From NCBI GenBank assembly GCA_016946835.1, contig JACVTC010000080.1, positions 185,001 to 217,500 on the forward strand: DNA of 32,500 nucleotides. The letters are read 5' to 3'. Of the stretch, positions 20,348 to 31,371 are shown piece by piece; position 1 is the stretch's first letter, and every line of letters begins with the position of its first letter. This DNA is from Neocallimastix lanati (nom. inval.). Its lineage: Eukaryota; Neocallimastigomycota; Neocallimastigomycetes; Neocallimastigales; Neocallimastigaceae. The position numbers and the translations under genes are program-made. The notes under the pieces are model-generated. The model made no database searches. It was not told where the DNA came from and saw only the letters and a list, made by a program, of their open reading frames with translations.

Positions 20348-23300
20348 TTAATTTTTGGAACATGTAGCTTTTATACTACACCATTCATCATTTTCATAAC
20401 CCCATTCGCCAACTTCATCTTTTTCATAAACAGTACAACCTTTACAACATGGATAACCGAATTTTGATGCAGAGCATTCATTATTGAATTTACAATTCTT
20501 TGGAATACCACACCATTCTTTATTTTCCATTCCCCAATTTCCTAATTCATCGGTAAGAACAAATATTGCATCACATTTCTTGGTACAACATTTATAACCT
20601 AAATTTTCGGACCAACACTCTTCATTTTCATCTGGGGATTGTGTTGGTTCTGTAATGGTTGAGGTAGCTGTAGCTTCAATATTACTGGTGACAGCATCTG
20701 GACATGAAGTAACAGTGACGGTAACAGTTTCAGCTGCAACAGTGACAGTGACAGGATCAGCAGTTACAGTGACAGTGACAGGAGTAGCCTCTCCATTAGT
20801 AGTAGTAGTAGTTATATAAGCAGATGGATTAGCATTCATACTGGCAACAATGGAAGCAAAAGATTCAAATGGATCAAGAAGGAATTTACTAGCACCAATA
20901 GTTGGAATAGAATCATCAGCATAATCTGGATCAGGAGTGTATTCAGGAAGAGGATTATCGAATTTAATGATAGTATAATTTGGATCATCGGTTTCTTCAT
21001 AGGTAACTTTAACCTCAGTAGATAAACGAACAGCTTCTGGTCTTGGTTCAATTAATTTATGCTTTTCTTTTGGATTGGTAGCATCAGTATTTATACCATA
21101 ATATTTAGCAGCGAAATTGTAACGACGACGAATCCAATCCTTAAGACCATAACTCTTATACCAAGTATCAACATTGTTACGAATATAGGTATATTCAGTA
21201 TTTAATAAGAAATGATCATAAGTATAGACAATATTTTTACCCTTTTTATTGATATAACCACCTTTTAATTCTCTATCCTTCTTAACATAAGGACCAATTA
21301 ATTTTCTAATTTTATCAATTTGAGGGAAAAGAGTATCTGGATTGAACACCTTACTAATAATATCACCAACACAACGACGGAAGATGGTATCATCTTGATG
21401 GACAAGAATTTGCATTATTGGATGATTATTTTCAAAATCTTCAATTGGAATATTGGCGTAATCAATATCAGTATCATTGATTTCATCAACAAAAGGTTTT
21501 TCTGGATAGAATTTAGCATGAATTTCTTCACCTAATTCAATATCATGATCATTTGGAATATAAATCCATTTACCATCTGGTCTTTGTAACCAATTTAAGT
21601 TATGATTGAAAATACCAAGGAAATGATCCCATGTACCCATTAACCATTCCCAAGCCATACTATTTTAATTATAATTTTTTTTTTTTTTTTTTTGATAATT
21701 TATAATAAAATATTTATTTATAAAAAGTATAAAAAGTACAATATATATATAATATTATTAAATATAAATCAATAAAAAAATCAACTCAATAATGATTTTA
21801 TATATAGCGAAAATAAAATTTTAAACTTACTATTTTATGAAATTTTCTACATCCATCATTTCTTCTAAATCTTCAATAGATTTGGATTCACGAACATGTT
21901 GAACTAAAATCTATTATTTATTAGTTAAAATATTTTATGTTCATTAATTTATAATAATATATGAAATTATATATATATTTTATAAATATTTTTTCTTTAT
22001 TATATATATACCCAAATTGGATCCCAATTTTCAGCATAACGATCATCTCCTGCATTTTCACATTTGTAAGATTTTTCAAAACGGAAATAATCACATTTAT
22101 AAAGAGTAGAAACATTATCTTCATTAATACCAAATTTTCTTTGAACCCAATTTTTCTTAAGAGAATCTGTAACTACCCAACTGTATTAATATATTGAATA
22201 TTAAAAAAAAAAAATTATTAATTAAAATTATATATATATATTTAAATATTTTTATATTATATCTTATTAATATTATATATTCTTTTTTTTTCTTTTAGAT
22301 TAATAAAAAAATTTAAACTATAAATTAGAAATTAATTCAAAAAAATTTAAATGAAATGTTTTCTCTTTTTCTATATGATTAGAAAAAAAAATGAAATGAA
22401 ATAAAAAAATTTACAATCCCATATATTCTTCGTTGACATAAAGTTCAGTATAACCCGCTTCAGTTGCTAAAAGACCACTCTTTTGTAAGATATCAGTAGT
22501 AATCTTAGAACGCATCATACTTGGATCACGCTGGTCACTTCTAAGTTTGAAATTTTTAGTACCATGTAAAGTATAATTACCGATAATCTTAATATTATAA
22601 CCAGGTTTAGTTAAAACAGCAGAAGACATTCCTCCCAATTTAAATTTAATGTTATATTCTTCTTCTTCTTCTCTTTTTTTTTTTTTTTTTTTGTATATAG
22701 TTAAATTAAAAAATAATTGATAGATATAAATGATTTTATAAATATTTGAAAATATATATCATTTTTTAGTATAATAATAAATAAGAATTAATTTCAGTTT
22801 ATATATATTTTATTTTATTTAAAATTTTATTTATTTTATGGTTTAAATGCTTAAATTCAATCATATAAATTTATATGGTTGTGTTAAGTTTCTCCAATTT
22901 ACTATTAATATTTTTCTTTAAACATATATATATATATATATATATTACATTCATTATATAAAAAATATATTATTTATTTACCCTTCATAAATAAATTTAA
23001 GAGTACCCTTTACTTCATAATCTTGAAGAAGATTCATATCATTTACTTGGGCCTTTTTAACCATTTCTGTCCAATTACCTGGAGGTATGATAACATGCAT
23101 TTCCGGAATACTTTTTTCCATCATCTCATAAAGTTCTGTTCTTTTAACATTATCCCAAAATGCTGCCTTAGCTAACAAGGCTTATATATATATATATATA
23201 TATATTATATTTATTTTAATAATATAAATATTTAAATTAAAATTTGAAATACATCAAATAAAATTGTGTTTATATATACAAAAAAACAGAAACAATAAAT

Positions 23301-23472
23301 AAATATTATATATATATAATAAATTTTATTTTTTAAAAAAAAAATAATAATAATAATTATATATTTATATATATAATTTTTTTGGAATTATATTAATTAC
23401 TATTTCTTAAATTAAACAATGTTAAAAATGCTTACCAAACATTGGTAAAATAATGAAATTTAAAATTTTCAT
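20348..23472 (-). CDS. Secreted CotH-kinase-type protein with two fungal dockerins
   Basis: Spliced gene, complement of 23472-23436, 23180-22982, 22672-22415, 22180-22012, 21910-21831 and 21659-20348, giving 684 residues. Donors are GTAAG, GTAAAT, GTAAAT, GTATAT and GTAAGT, acceptors all AG, and the frame is preserved across each. Exon 1 plus the start of exon 2 encode the signal peptide MKILNFIILPMFALLAKA. The CotH domain spans about residues 20-490, with KGTLKFIYEG, KFKLGGMSS, NFKLRSDQRDPSMMRSKI, EYMGLFWVVTDS, NWDPIW, MAWEWLMGTWDHF and the DHD motif in a metal-binding DxD position. A Thr/Val-rich linker (about 533-591) precedes dockerin modules at about 592-639 and 640-684, each with paired cysteines and a G-x-W-G-x-E-N-x-E-W-C motif. 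Family knowledge: CotH domains phosphorylate spore-coat proteins in Bacillus, and dockerins dock proteins to fungal cellulosomes. The target here is unknown. Confidence 0.9.
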
Positions 23473-24022
23473 TTTATTAAATTCTTTATAAAATACTTCT
23501 TTTTTTTTTTTTTTTTTTTTAATTTTTATTCAGTTTTATTATTATTTATATATTTTTTTTTTATATATTATTTTATTTAAAGTGTTTTATTTAAAATTAT
23601 TTTATTTATATTATTTTATTTAAAGTGTTTTATTTAAAATTATTTTATTTATATTATTTTATTTAAAGTGTTTTATTTAAATTATTTTATTTTAGTTTAG
23701 TTTAGTTAATTTTATTTATGTTTTTTTTTTTCTTTTATTGTTATAATTGTTTCATAATTTTTTTTTTTTTTTTTTTTTTATTGTTTTTATTGTTTTTATT
23801 GTTTCATAATTTTGTTTTTTTTTTTTTTTATTGTTATTTTTGTTTCATATTTTTTTTTTTATTGTTATTACTTTTTTATATATATTATTTTGTATAAAAA
23901 ATTTTTTCAAGATATCTCAATGTTTTATAATTTATATATATATATATATAAAAACATTTAAAGTGTTTTTTTTTTCTGACTATACTATATAAATATAAAA
24001 CTTCTTTTATTAATAATTAATG

Positions 24023-24057
<35 letters not shown>

Positions 24058-24880
24058 ATTTTTCCATTCCTATTTATATATAATATCTAAATCTAAATAT
24101 TTATTGATCACTAATTTGTACTACTCAAAAGATTACTTTCAATATTAAAAAGAAAAAAAAAAAAAAACATAAATAAAATTAACTAATAACTTTAAAAAAT
24201 AACAAAATGGAATAATTTAAATACAAATTAAAATTATACACTAATTAATTAAAAAATTAAGCAAATAAAAAAAAGAATTAGAAAATAAATTTTAGTATCA
24301 TTCGTTCAAATTTAATATATTAGAGTTTTGTATTACCAATTGTTTCAAGAATTATTAAGGTCCTCATTCTTCCACATTAAAATGATACTCTTTTCTAAAT
24401 AAATTTAAATGAAAATGTTGTGAAATACACTTTATTAAAAAATTATTAAAAAAAAGTTCCGTTTATTAAATTCTTACATTATTAATTATTTATAACATAC
24501 ATTTTATAATAAGTTTTCATATATATATGGTATATTTCATACGATATAACATGCTACAAATATTTATATATAATATTAACAATTTTATTTATTAATTATA
24601 TATTAATTATATATTAACTATATTAAATTTATTTCCAACAAAAAATATTAAGGAAAAATTATTATAAATCAGAATAAATTAAAAGTATATTAAATAGCAT
24701 GAAAAATAACACATAAAATTTAAAGTACTCATATATAAAATTCTGGAGGAGATAAAAATTAAGATTTAATATATTTTGAAAATCCAAAATATTAATATTT
24801 AATATTATTAATTTATAATTCCCTTTTATAGTTTTTTATGAAATTTTAATTTTTTCTTTACATATGTAAATTTATTTAAT
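23473..24880. promoter_or_regulatory. Upstream region of the CotH gene, with 43-bp repeats
   Basis: A 21-base T-run (23500-23520, A on the gene's sense strand) lies 28 bases before the start codon. Three tandem 43-bp units containing aaagtgttttatttaaa start at 23579, 23622 and 23665. Further T-rich tracts (23759-23870) and a 33-base A-run (24023-24055) follow. The stretch 24060-24880 is AT-rich and shows no gene. Confidence 0.6.
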
Positions 24881-24904
24881 TTTTTCATCAATAACAATAA
24901 TTAG

Positions 24905-24920
24905 AAATATTATTATTTAC

Positions 24921-24963
<43 letters not shown>

Positions 24964-25130
24964 CTTATTTATTTACTTATTTATTTATTTAGTTAGTTAG
25001 TTAGTTAGTTAGTTATTTAGTTATTTAGTTATTTATTTAGTTATTTAGTTATTTATTTATTTATTTAGTTATTTATTTATTTTTTATTTATTTATTTAGT
25101 TAGTTAGTTATTTAGTTAGTTAGTTGGTTA
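24905..25130. repeat. TTTA/TTAG mixed microsatellite
   Basis: A tetranucleotide array in which TTTA units are interspersed with TTAG units (blocks of five TTAG near 24988-25012 and others to 25130). It has the look of a microsatellite with a spreading point variant. Confidence 0.9.
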
Positions 25131-25616
25131 CATAATAATTATTTATTAATTTTTTTATATAATATTAAATAGTAATTTAATATTTTAATAGTTATTTAAA
25201 TATATTTAATAATTATTCATCAATTTCTTACATGCTATTAAATAGTTATTTAATAGTTATTTAATAACTAAATTTAATTAAATAATAGATTATCTTTTTT
25301 ATTTATTTATTTATTTTAATATTTATTATATTTCATTAATAGTAACAGATTTATATACATTTAATTATTTCATGAATGACTATAAAAGCTTACTGGTTTC
25401 AAATAAATCCATTTATATATATATTTACAGCCGCAAATATTGCGAACTTTAAATTTTATTTATTTATTAATTTATTAATTACATGAATATTTTTTTATAA
25501 AAATCATGCAATTAATAAAAAAATAAATATTATTTGTCCAATTAAAGCATATTAATATTTAAAGTAATAATATGAAATAAAAGTAATATTCAAAATAAAG
25601 TGTATAAATAAATTCA

Positions 25617-25830
25617 AAAAAAAAAAAAAAAAAAAAAAAAGTTCATATGTAACGAACCTAATCCTCACCTTCAGATTATAAAATTTCTGTTTAAAATAAA
25701 TTCTTATTCCGGATTATGGTTTGAATTGACTATCTGAAAGAAATTATGATCCTCTCATTCAGAGGCATTGACCCTACTAGCTAGCCTGTTTTACTGTATT
25801 TTCAGCGTTGACACTCCAAAATCATTTATA
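25617..25830 (-). other. Less AT-rich island next to an A-run, unidentified
   Basis: About 190 bp with clearly more G and C than the surroundings, bounded on the left by a poly-A run (25617-25640). On the - strand it contains TAGCTAGTAGG, close to a pol III A-box, and about 45 bases further on ATTCAAACC, compatible with a B-box; the flanking A-run would then be a T-run terminator. A full tRNA fold was not found: there is a CCTCT/AGAGG hairpin, but no acceptor or T-stem pairing. It could be a decayed tRNA-derived element or the remnant of something else. There is no convincing ORF. Confidence 0.3.
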
Positions 25831-26547
25831 TATGTAAGTAAATTTTGGTCTTTTTTTTTTTTTTTTTTTTTTTTTTGTATTAATATAATAGTGTTAAGAA
25901 ATTATTATTATATGTATATATAATAAAAATTAAAGATATTATAGTATTTGTAGTCTTATTACTTTCATAAAAACGATTAATATTTTATATAGAATAATAA
26001 TGTATAAAACAACTTTTAGAATTAATAATAATTGAACTTTAATTAAAAAAAAAAAAAAAATGATTTATATCTATTTAAATTTTGGCATTAAGATTTATAT
26101 ATTATTATTTTATATATAAAAAATTATTCGTTTTTATAAAAATATTAATTTTTTTTTTTTTAAAGTCCAACTACTATTAATTCTAAAAGTTATTTTTGCT
26201 AAACTTATTACTCATTATTTTATAATATTTTAATTAATATTATAATCATAATTAATTTAAAACTTTTACTATTAAACTATTATATATTAAAATTTATAAA
26301 TAAATATATATATATATATTTAATAATAATTTAATAGTAAAAATTTTAAATATTAAATTATTCATTTAATTAATTATTTATTTCAATGATTATTTAAATA
26401 TATATTTAATAAATATCTATAATTAAATATTTATATATAAAAATAAATATAAAATAAATTTTATGTTAATTATAAAAAAAATATAATATAGATATACTCT
26501 TAATATGAATATATAATAGCATAGTAACTTATTAGGTTAATATTCAT

Positions 26548-26586
<39 letters not shown>

Positions 26587-26624
26587 AGTTAATAATTTAT
26601 TTATTCAATTATTACTCCTTTTTT

Positions 26625-26659
<35 letters not shown>

Positions 26660-26775
26660 TAAATTTATATAGTATATTTTTTTTTTTCATTTATTATTAT
26701 TTTTCTTTTTTTTTTTTTTAATTTTTTCATTAATAAATATTTATTAATTCATATATATTGATATATTTATGGGTT
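25831..26775. other. AT-rich gap downstream of the ankyrin gene
   Basis: No gene. It contains T-runs at about 25850-25876 and 26552-26585 (34 bases), a TTTA microsatellite at 26630-26660 and another T-run at about 26706-26719. The last runs read as A-runs in the 3' flank of the ankyrin gene. Confidence 0.6.
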
Positions 26776-28629
26776 TTACGATTCTATTTCTTTAAATCTT
26801 TCTAAAAGTACACTGCTATTACAATATTCTATTTCTATTGTTTTTTCTTTTTCATATTTATTCAATAAAGAGATAATTTCGTTGCTGGTTTCTTTTATAT
26901 TAATTCCAGGAATAACTTGTGTCACTGCTATTTTATTTATATCATGTTCACTAAGGTATGCTACTATTTTATTCTTATGAAGATATTCCAAAATTGACTT
27001 TACCATAGTTACATTATTTTTAAAAATACCCAACAATAATGGATAATGATCATATTTATCTCTTTCATTCACTTTTAAAGCAATTCTATTTTTGTCAGCA
27101 TAATCCAGAATAAGTTGGATATTTTCAATATTATTAAGATAAATAGCTAATATTAAAGAATAGTAACCAACATTTTCTTTTTCATTAATGTCTATTATTA
27201 TATTGTTTTGGTTCGCATAATCTATAATCAACTTAGCCATTTCAGTATTATTATTATCGATGGCTAATGAAAAAAGATTATATCCATCTTTATCTTTTTC
27301 ATTGATTGCTAAGACAATATTATTTTTATTGGCATAATCCATAATTAGTTTGGTTACATCAACATTATTATTATAAACAGCCTGTTGTAGTGGATACTCT
27401 CCTTCATTACTTTTTAAAGTAATTTTTAAAAAAACGTTGTTCATTTGAGCATATTCAAATATTAACTGTACTAGTTCTGTATTATTATAATAAACAGCAT
27501 CAAAAAGTGGAAATCGTCCATATTCATCTTGCTCATTGATATTCAAAATAATATTATTTTCATTAGCATAGTTTATGATTAATTTAGCAACATTCATATG
27601 ATTTTCATTTGTAGCCATTAAAAATGGATAGTAACCTCTGACATTTTTTTGATTGATATTCAAAATAATATTATTTTTATTGGCATATTCCATGATCAGA
27701 GATACCATTTCAATATTATTATGATAAATAGCCCAGAGAAATGGATTGAAGAGATTATTTTCTTTAACGTTTAATTCTAGTAAAATATTATTTTTATTGG
27801 CATATTCCATGAGAAGTTTAACCATTTCAGTATTTCCATTGAATATTGGGTAATTTAAAGGATTATTTGACATATTTGAAGGATCGTCGTTTATCTGAAG
27901 GACATTTAAATTTAAAATTATATTATTTTTTTCTGCATAATCTATAATTAGCTTTACAAGTTCTATAGAATTTTCTGCTATGACAGAATAAAGTAATGGT
28001 ATGCCATTTTTATCTTTCTCATTTATATTTAAAATAACGTTAAATTGATTGGCATACTGAATTAAAATTTTCAATTTATTTATTTCTTTTCCTGAGAGAC
28101 ATTCTTTCAATAGCTTAATATCATTAAGATGAATTTTAAATTTTTCTTTATTGATCATCTTCTTTAAAACGTGACGAGCTAATTGATGTGAATATCGTCG
28201 ATGAAAAAGGAGGGTTAATATAAATTCATTATCAAAAATATAGTCTTCTAATATGAATTTAAAATAATCAAAGCGTTGATATTTTAATAACGTGACAATA
28301 AAATCAACTGAAATTTCTGGTATAAATCCATTTCTTAGAATATACTTTAGATGTTGTGAACATTTTATATTTTGATAATGAAGAGTTTGATTTGAATTTT
28401 TCCTTCTTTTATCAAATTTACAGAATAATTCTATGGCATCCAGATTTCTATAAGTAAATGCTAATTCATAAACTGTTCCATCAAATTTTATTTTACGTAA
28501 ATTCTTTTTTAAAAAACTGGTCAATTCTTGTTTTTCATTAACATTTTTTATTAATTTTAAAAGATATTCATTGATATTATTATTAATAATATTATTACTT
28601 TTGGTGTTTTTTATTATACTATTATGCAT
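26776..28629 (-). CDS. Ankyrin-repeat protein with 39-residue units
   Basis: A 617-residue intronless frame. After a helical N-terminal region (about 1-200) with no recognised domain, about ten repeats follow. Each has a D-x-x-G-x-x-P-L-x-x-A core, an N-N-x-E-(M/L)-x-K-L-I-x-x-YA segment and then N-x-N-N-I-x-L. The period measured between successive YA-x-x-NN motifs is 39 residues, longer than the canonical 33, with the extra residues in the NNIILNIN stretch. Ankyrin repeats bind proteins; the partner and cellular role cannot be inferred. No signal peptide or membrane segment is evident, so it is probably cytosolic or nuclear. Upstream on the sense strand is a 24-base A-run about 37 bases before the ATG. 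Large families of such proteins are usual in gut fungi. Confidence 0.87.
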   Translation of the reverse strand: MHNSIIKNTKSNNIINNNINEYLLKLIKNVNEKQELTSFLKKNLRKIKFDGTVYELAFTYRNLDAIELFCKFDKRRKNSNQTLHYQNIKCSQHLKYILRNGFIPEISVDFIVTLLKYQRFDYFKFILEDYIFDNEFILTLLFHRRYSHQLARHVLKKMINKEKFKIHLNDIKLLKECLSGKEINKLKILIQYANQFNVILNINEKDKNGIPLLYSVIAENSIELVKLIIDYAEKNNIILNLNVLQINDDPSNMSNNPLNYPIFNGNTEMVKLLMEYANKNNILLELNVKENNLFNPFLWAIYHNNIEMVSLIMEYANKNNIILNINQKNVRGYYPFLMATNENHMNVAKLIINYANENNIILNINEQDEYGRFPLFDAVYYNNTELVQLIFEYAQMNNVFLKITLKSNEGEYPLQQAVYNNNVDVTKLIMDYANKNNIVLAINEKDKDGYNLFSLAIDNNNTEMAKLIIDYANQNNIIIDINEKENVGYYSLILAIYLNNIENIQLILDYADKNRIALKVNERDKYDHYPLLLGIFKNNVTMVKSILEYLHKNKIVAYLSEHDINKIAVTQVIPGINIKETSNEIISLLNKYEKEKTIEIEYCNSSVLLERFKEIES

Positions 28630-28818
28630 TTATACATTCTAAGAATATTATAAATTTCTATTTAATTTTTTTTTTTTTTTTTTTTTTTTAATAATAATAT
28701 TATTATCTTAATAAAACAAAAATAGTAATAATAATAATTATTATAATAAAATAAAAAATTATTAAAAACAATAAAAATTATTTAATAGTTTAGATGTATA
28801 TGTATGTATATTAATAAA

Positions 28819-28881
<63 letters not shown>

Positions 28882-30096
28882 TAAAAAGTTTAAATTATAC
28901 TGAAAAAATAAATTGAAATAAAAAAAAAAAAAAAAAAAATCAAAAATTTTATATTTAAAAGAATTAATATTAAAATACTTGATATTATTTATTTATTTAT
29001 TTATTTATTTACATATGTCAATAAATTTTAATTTTTGTAAAATTTAATTAACATCACAATATTATATATAAATTTATATTTTTATTAATCATTAAATTAT
29101 ATTCATATATCATATATATCATATATTATTTCATTTATATAAAACAAAAAAGTAAAAAAGTATTGTTGTTGTTGTTTTATGGATATTAAACTTAAAGAAG
29201 CATTTAGGCTTTAAAATAATAATAATAATAATAATAATAAATATATATTATCTAATTATATTATTCTTTTAATTTTATCTGCTGAATGATTCAATTACTT
29301 TAATAGTTTTTTTTTTTTTTTTTTTTTGTTATTTATAAAAATAAAAATATATAAATATATAATTCTATAAACGATTTAGAAATTATAAAGAATGTTATAG
29401 AAGTCATTGCTAACAATAATAATAATAATAAAATTATTAAAAAAATCTCAAAACACTACTCGATTTTTACACTTTTTTAGTATTATAAAAAAAAAAAAAA
29501 GAACATCAATACTAATTTATTGTTAATTGTTGTTAATAATTGATATAAAGAAATAAAATTAAAGAAATATTAAAATTAAAAACAAAAATAAAAATTCATA
29601 TATACTTAAATAAAAATAACATTAAGTTGATTTTATTATAATTTATAGTAATTTAAATATTAGTATTAAAAAATTGCTAATAATATGCCAATATAAATTT
29701 AAAGATAAAATCTATAATTATAGATTTTAAATATTATATCATATTTTTAATAATTAAATATGATAATTTTTATATTATTTATAAAATATGGATATTTCTT
29801 TATAATTAAATAATGAATACAAAAAAAAAAGGTTAAAGAATATATATTATAATTATATAATAAATATTTTAAAATTATTTTTATTACTTCTAAGTAAAAT
29901 AAAATAGATTCAAATTAAATATAATTTATACTATTATATAATAAAAAATTATAAAGATTATATACATATATCATAATGTAGTTTTAGAAACACTGTAATT
30001 CGTGCGTTTATCGCATCTCAATAGTTTATAGTATTCATCATGACTGCATACAAAAATAACTCTAAAACAGTTTTCAATATCTCAAATACCAACTTC
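28630..30096. other. Gap with a 58-base A-run and trinucleotide tracts
   Basis: No gene. It has a 24-base T-run (28666-28689), a 58-base A-run (28821-28878, the longest homopolymer in the window), a TTTA run (28990-29010), an AAT trinucleotide tract (29216-29240) and a T-run near 29310-29327. From about 29985 the composition becomes less AT-rich and merges with the island described next. Confidence 0.7.
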
Positions 30097-30672
30097 CTAT
30101 GACAATGCTGCTGATAAAGCATTTCTAACAATCTTTTTCAGTTGTTCAGTATCATACACTTCAGAGACATCTGCTTCTTCTAGATATTCACGTACTTTCT
30201 TAAAATCATCTACGGATAACCTTCTTTTTTCTTTATCTATAAATACATACGTTAAATCTTCCTGAGAAGGATATGTATCCATCAAGTCGTATATTGCATC
30301 TTTTTCCCCCTCCATCGCCGCACACAGTGTTAAGCTATTCACAATTCGGCGCAAAATATACTGAAGCTGAGTTGGAAAATCACAAATATTCATTCGTATA
30401 GTCGATGAAGAACTGTACAAGATCTGAGGGCTAACTTGATTTTGATTCACTGCCTCCATTGCGTTGATAACTCTAGCTAAATGAGAAGTGCCAGCTACAT
30501 TCGAAGCATTAGACAATTTTTCAATTTCTCTGTTCCATTCATAAGATTTTACATTTATCAACGGTGAACATAGCACATCGTTCATTTCTGCAACCTCACT
30601 CATTGCAAAGGCAACGGTACTAGAACAAACGATAACAGTATTGTATATATATATATATTTGGATAAATTCAC
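30097..30672 (-). CDS. Unrecognised 191-residue ORF in a less AT-rich island
   Basis: I do not recognise this protein. The frame could start at the ATG at 30672, but its first 23 codons run through a TA-repeat; an ATG at 30603 (MSEVAEMNDVL) is the more natural start, giving about 168 residues. It has no signal peptide or membrane segment. The middle is hydrophobic-helical (TQLQYILRRIVNSLTLCAAMEG) and the end acidic-helical (VREYLEEADVSEVYDTEQL). Base use is unlike all neighbours: 27 of 60 bases at 30301-30360 are G or C. The island has sharp edges near 29985 and 30640. After the stop, another frame reads HRKLVFEILKTVLELF for about 27 codons, so the C-terminus may be frameshifted. It could be a transferred gene, an insertion of viral or extrachromosomal origin, or a decayed fragment. 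Confidence 0.5.
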   Translation of the reverse strand: MNLSKYIYIYNTVIVCSSTVAFAMSEVAEMNDVLCSPLINVKSYEWNREIEKLSNASNVAGTSHLARVINAMEAVNQNQVSPQILYSSSSTIRMNICDFPTQLQYILRRIVNSLTLCAAMEGEKDAIYDLMDTYPSQEDLTYVFIDKEKRRLSVDDFKKVREYLEEADVSEVYDTEQLKKIVRNALSAALS

Positions 30673-31371
30673 TATATAACAAATTATATCTACTTATTAT
30701 TTAAATTTATTAAACAATAAAAAAAACTAAACTATCTTAATATTTATAATATTTTGAATTTTATAATAAAAGAATTAGAATTTTAAAACTATATTTTTAT
30801 TCATCTTAATATAAAAAAAAAAAAAAAGAATTTTCGTTTTATTATTTTATTGAATTTAAAAATAAAATTATTCAATTAATGGGAATAAATTTATTATTAA
30901 CAATATTGATTGGCTTAATCAAATAATTTATTTATATTCTAATTTCTAATTTAAAATTAATAATATCTAAATTATATTCTAATTTCTAATTTAAAACTAA
31001 TAATACCTAAATTATATTCTAAAATGTATACATCCATAAATACATTAATATATTAATAATTCATAAATAAATAAATGGATAAATAAATATATAAGTAAAT
31101 AAATAAATAAAACATATATACAAACTATACATGACATAAATAATTTTAAACAATTAAATATTTATATATAGAAATATTTATTTTATAAAATAAGTTAAAA
31201 AATAAAAAATAAAAAAACAAAATAAAACAATAACTTTAAATAAAATTTAAAATATTTGAAAGTTTAAAAAATAAAAAAAAAAAAAGAAAAAAAATAAATT
31301 TACAAATATATTTTTTATTATTATTAATAGGAATAAAGAAAATTATATTTATTTATAATAAATTTATAAAA
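30673..31371. promoter_or_regulatory. Upstream region of the GT17-like gene
   Basis: About 700 bp without a gene. A 40-bp unit containing ttatattctaatttctaatt is tandemly repeated from 30932 and 30972, with a third partial copy at 31012. A-rich tracts (about 31200-31290) lie on the sense strand of the downstream gene. No discrete promoter motif is identifiable. Confidence 0.55.

Noticed and set aside
21921-22197. Short frames on both strands between 21921 and 22197
   Set aside because: They are shadows of exon 4 of the CotH gene and its introns.
25640-25830. Functional tRNA gene
   Set aside because: A-box and B-box likeness exists, but acceptor and T-stem pairing fail and the anticodon loop lacks U33 in the best fold; kept only as a weak relic.
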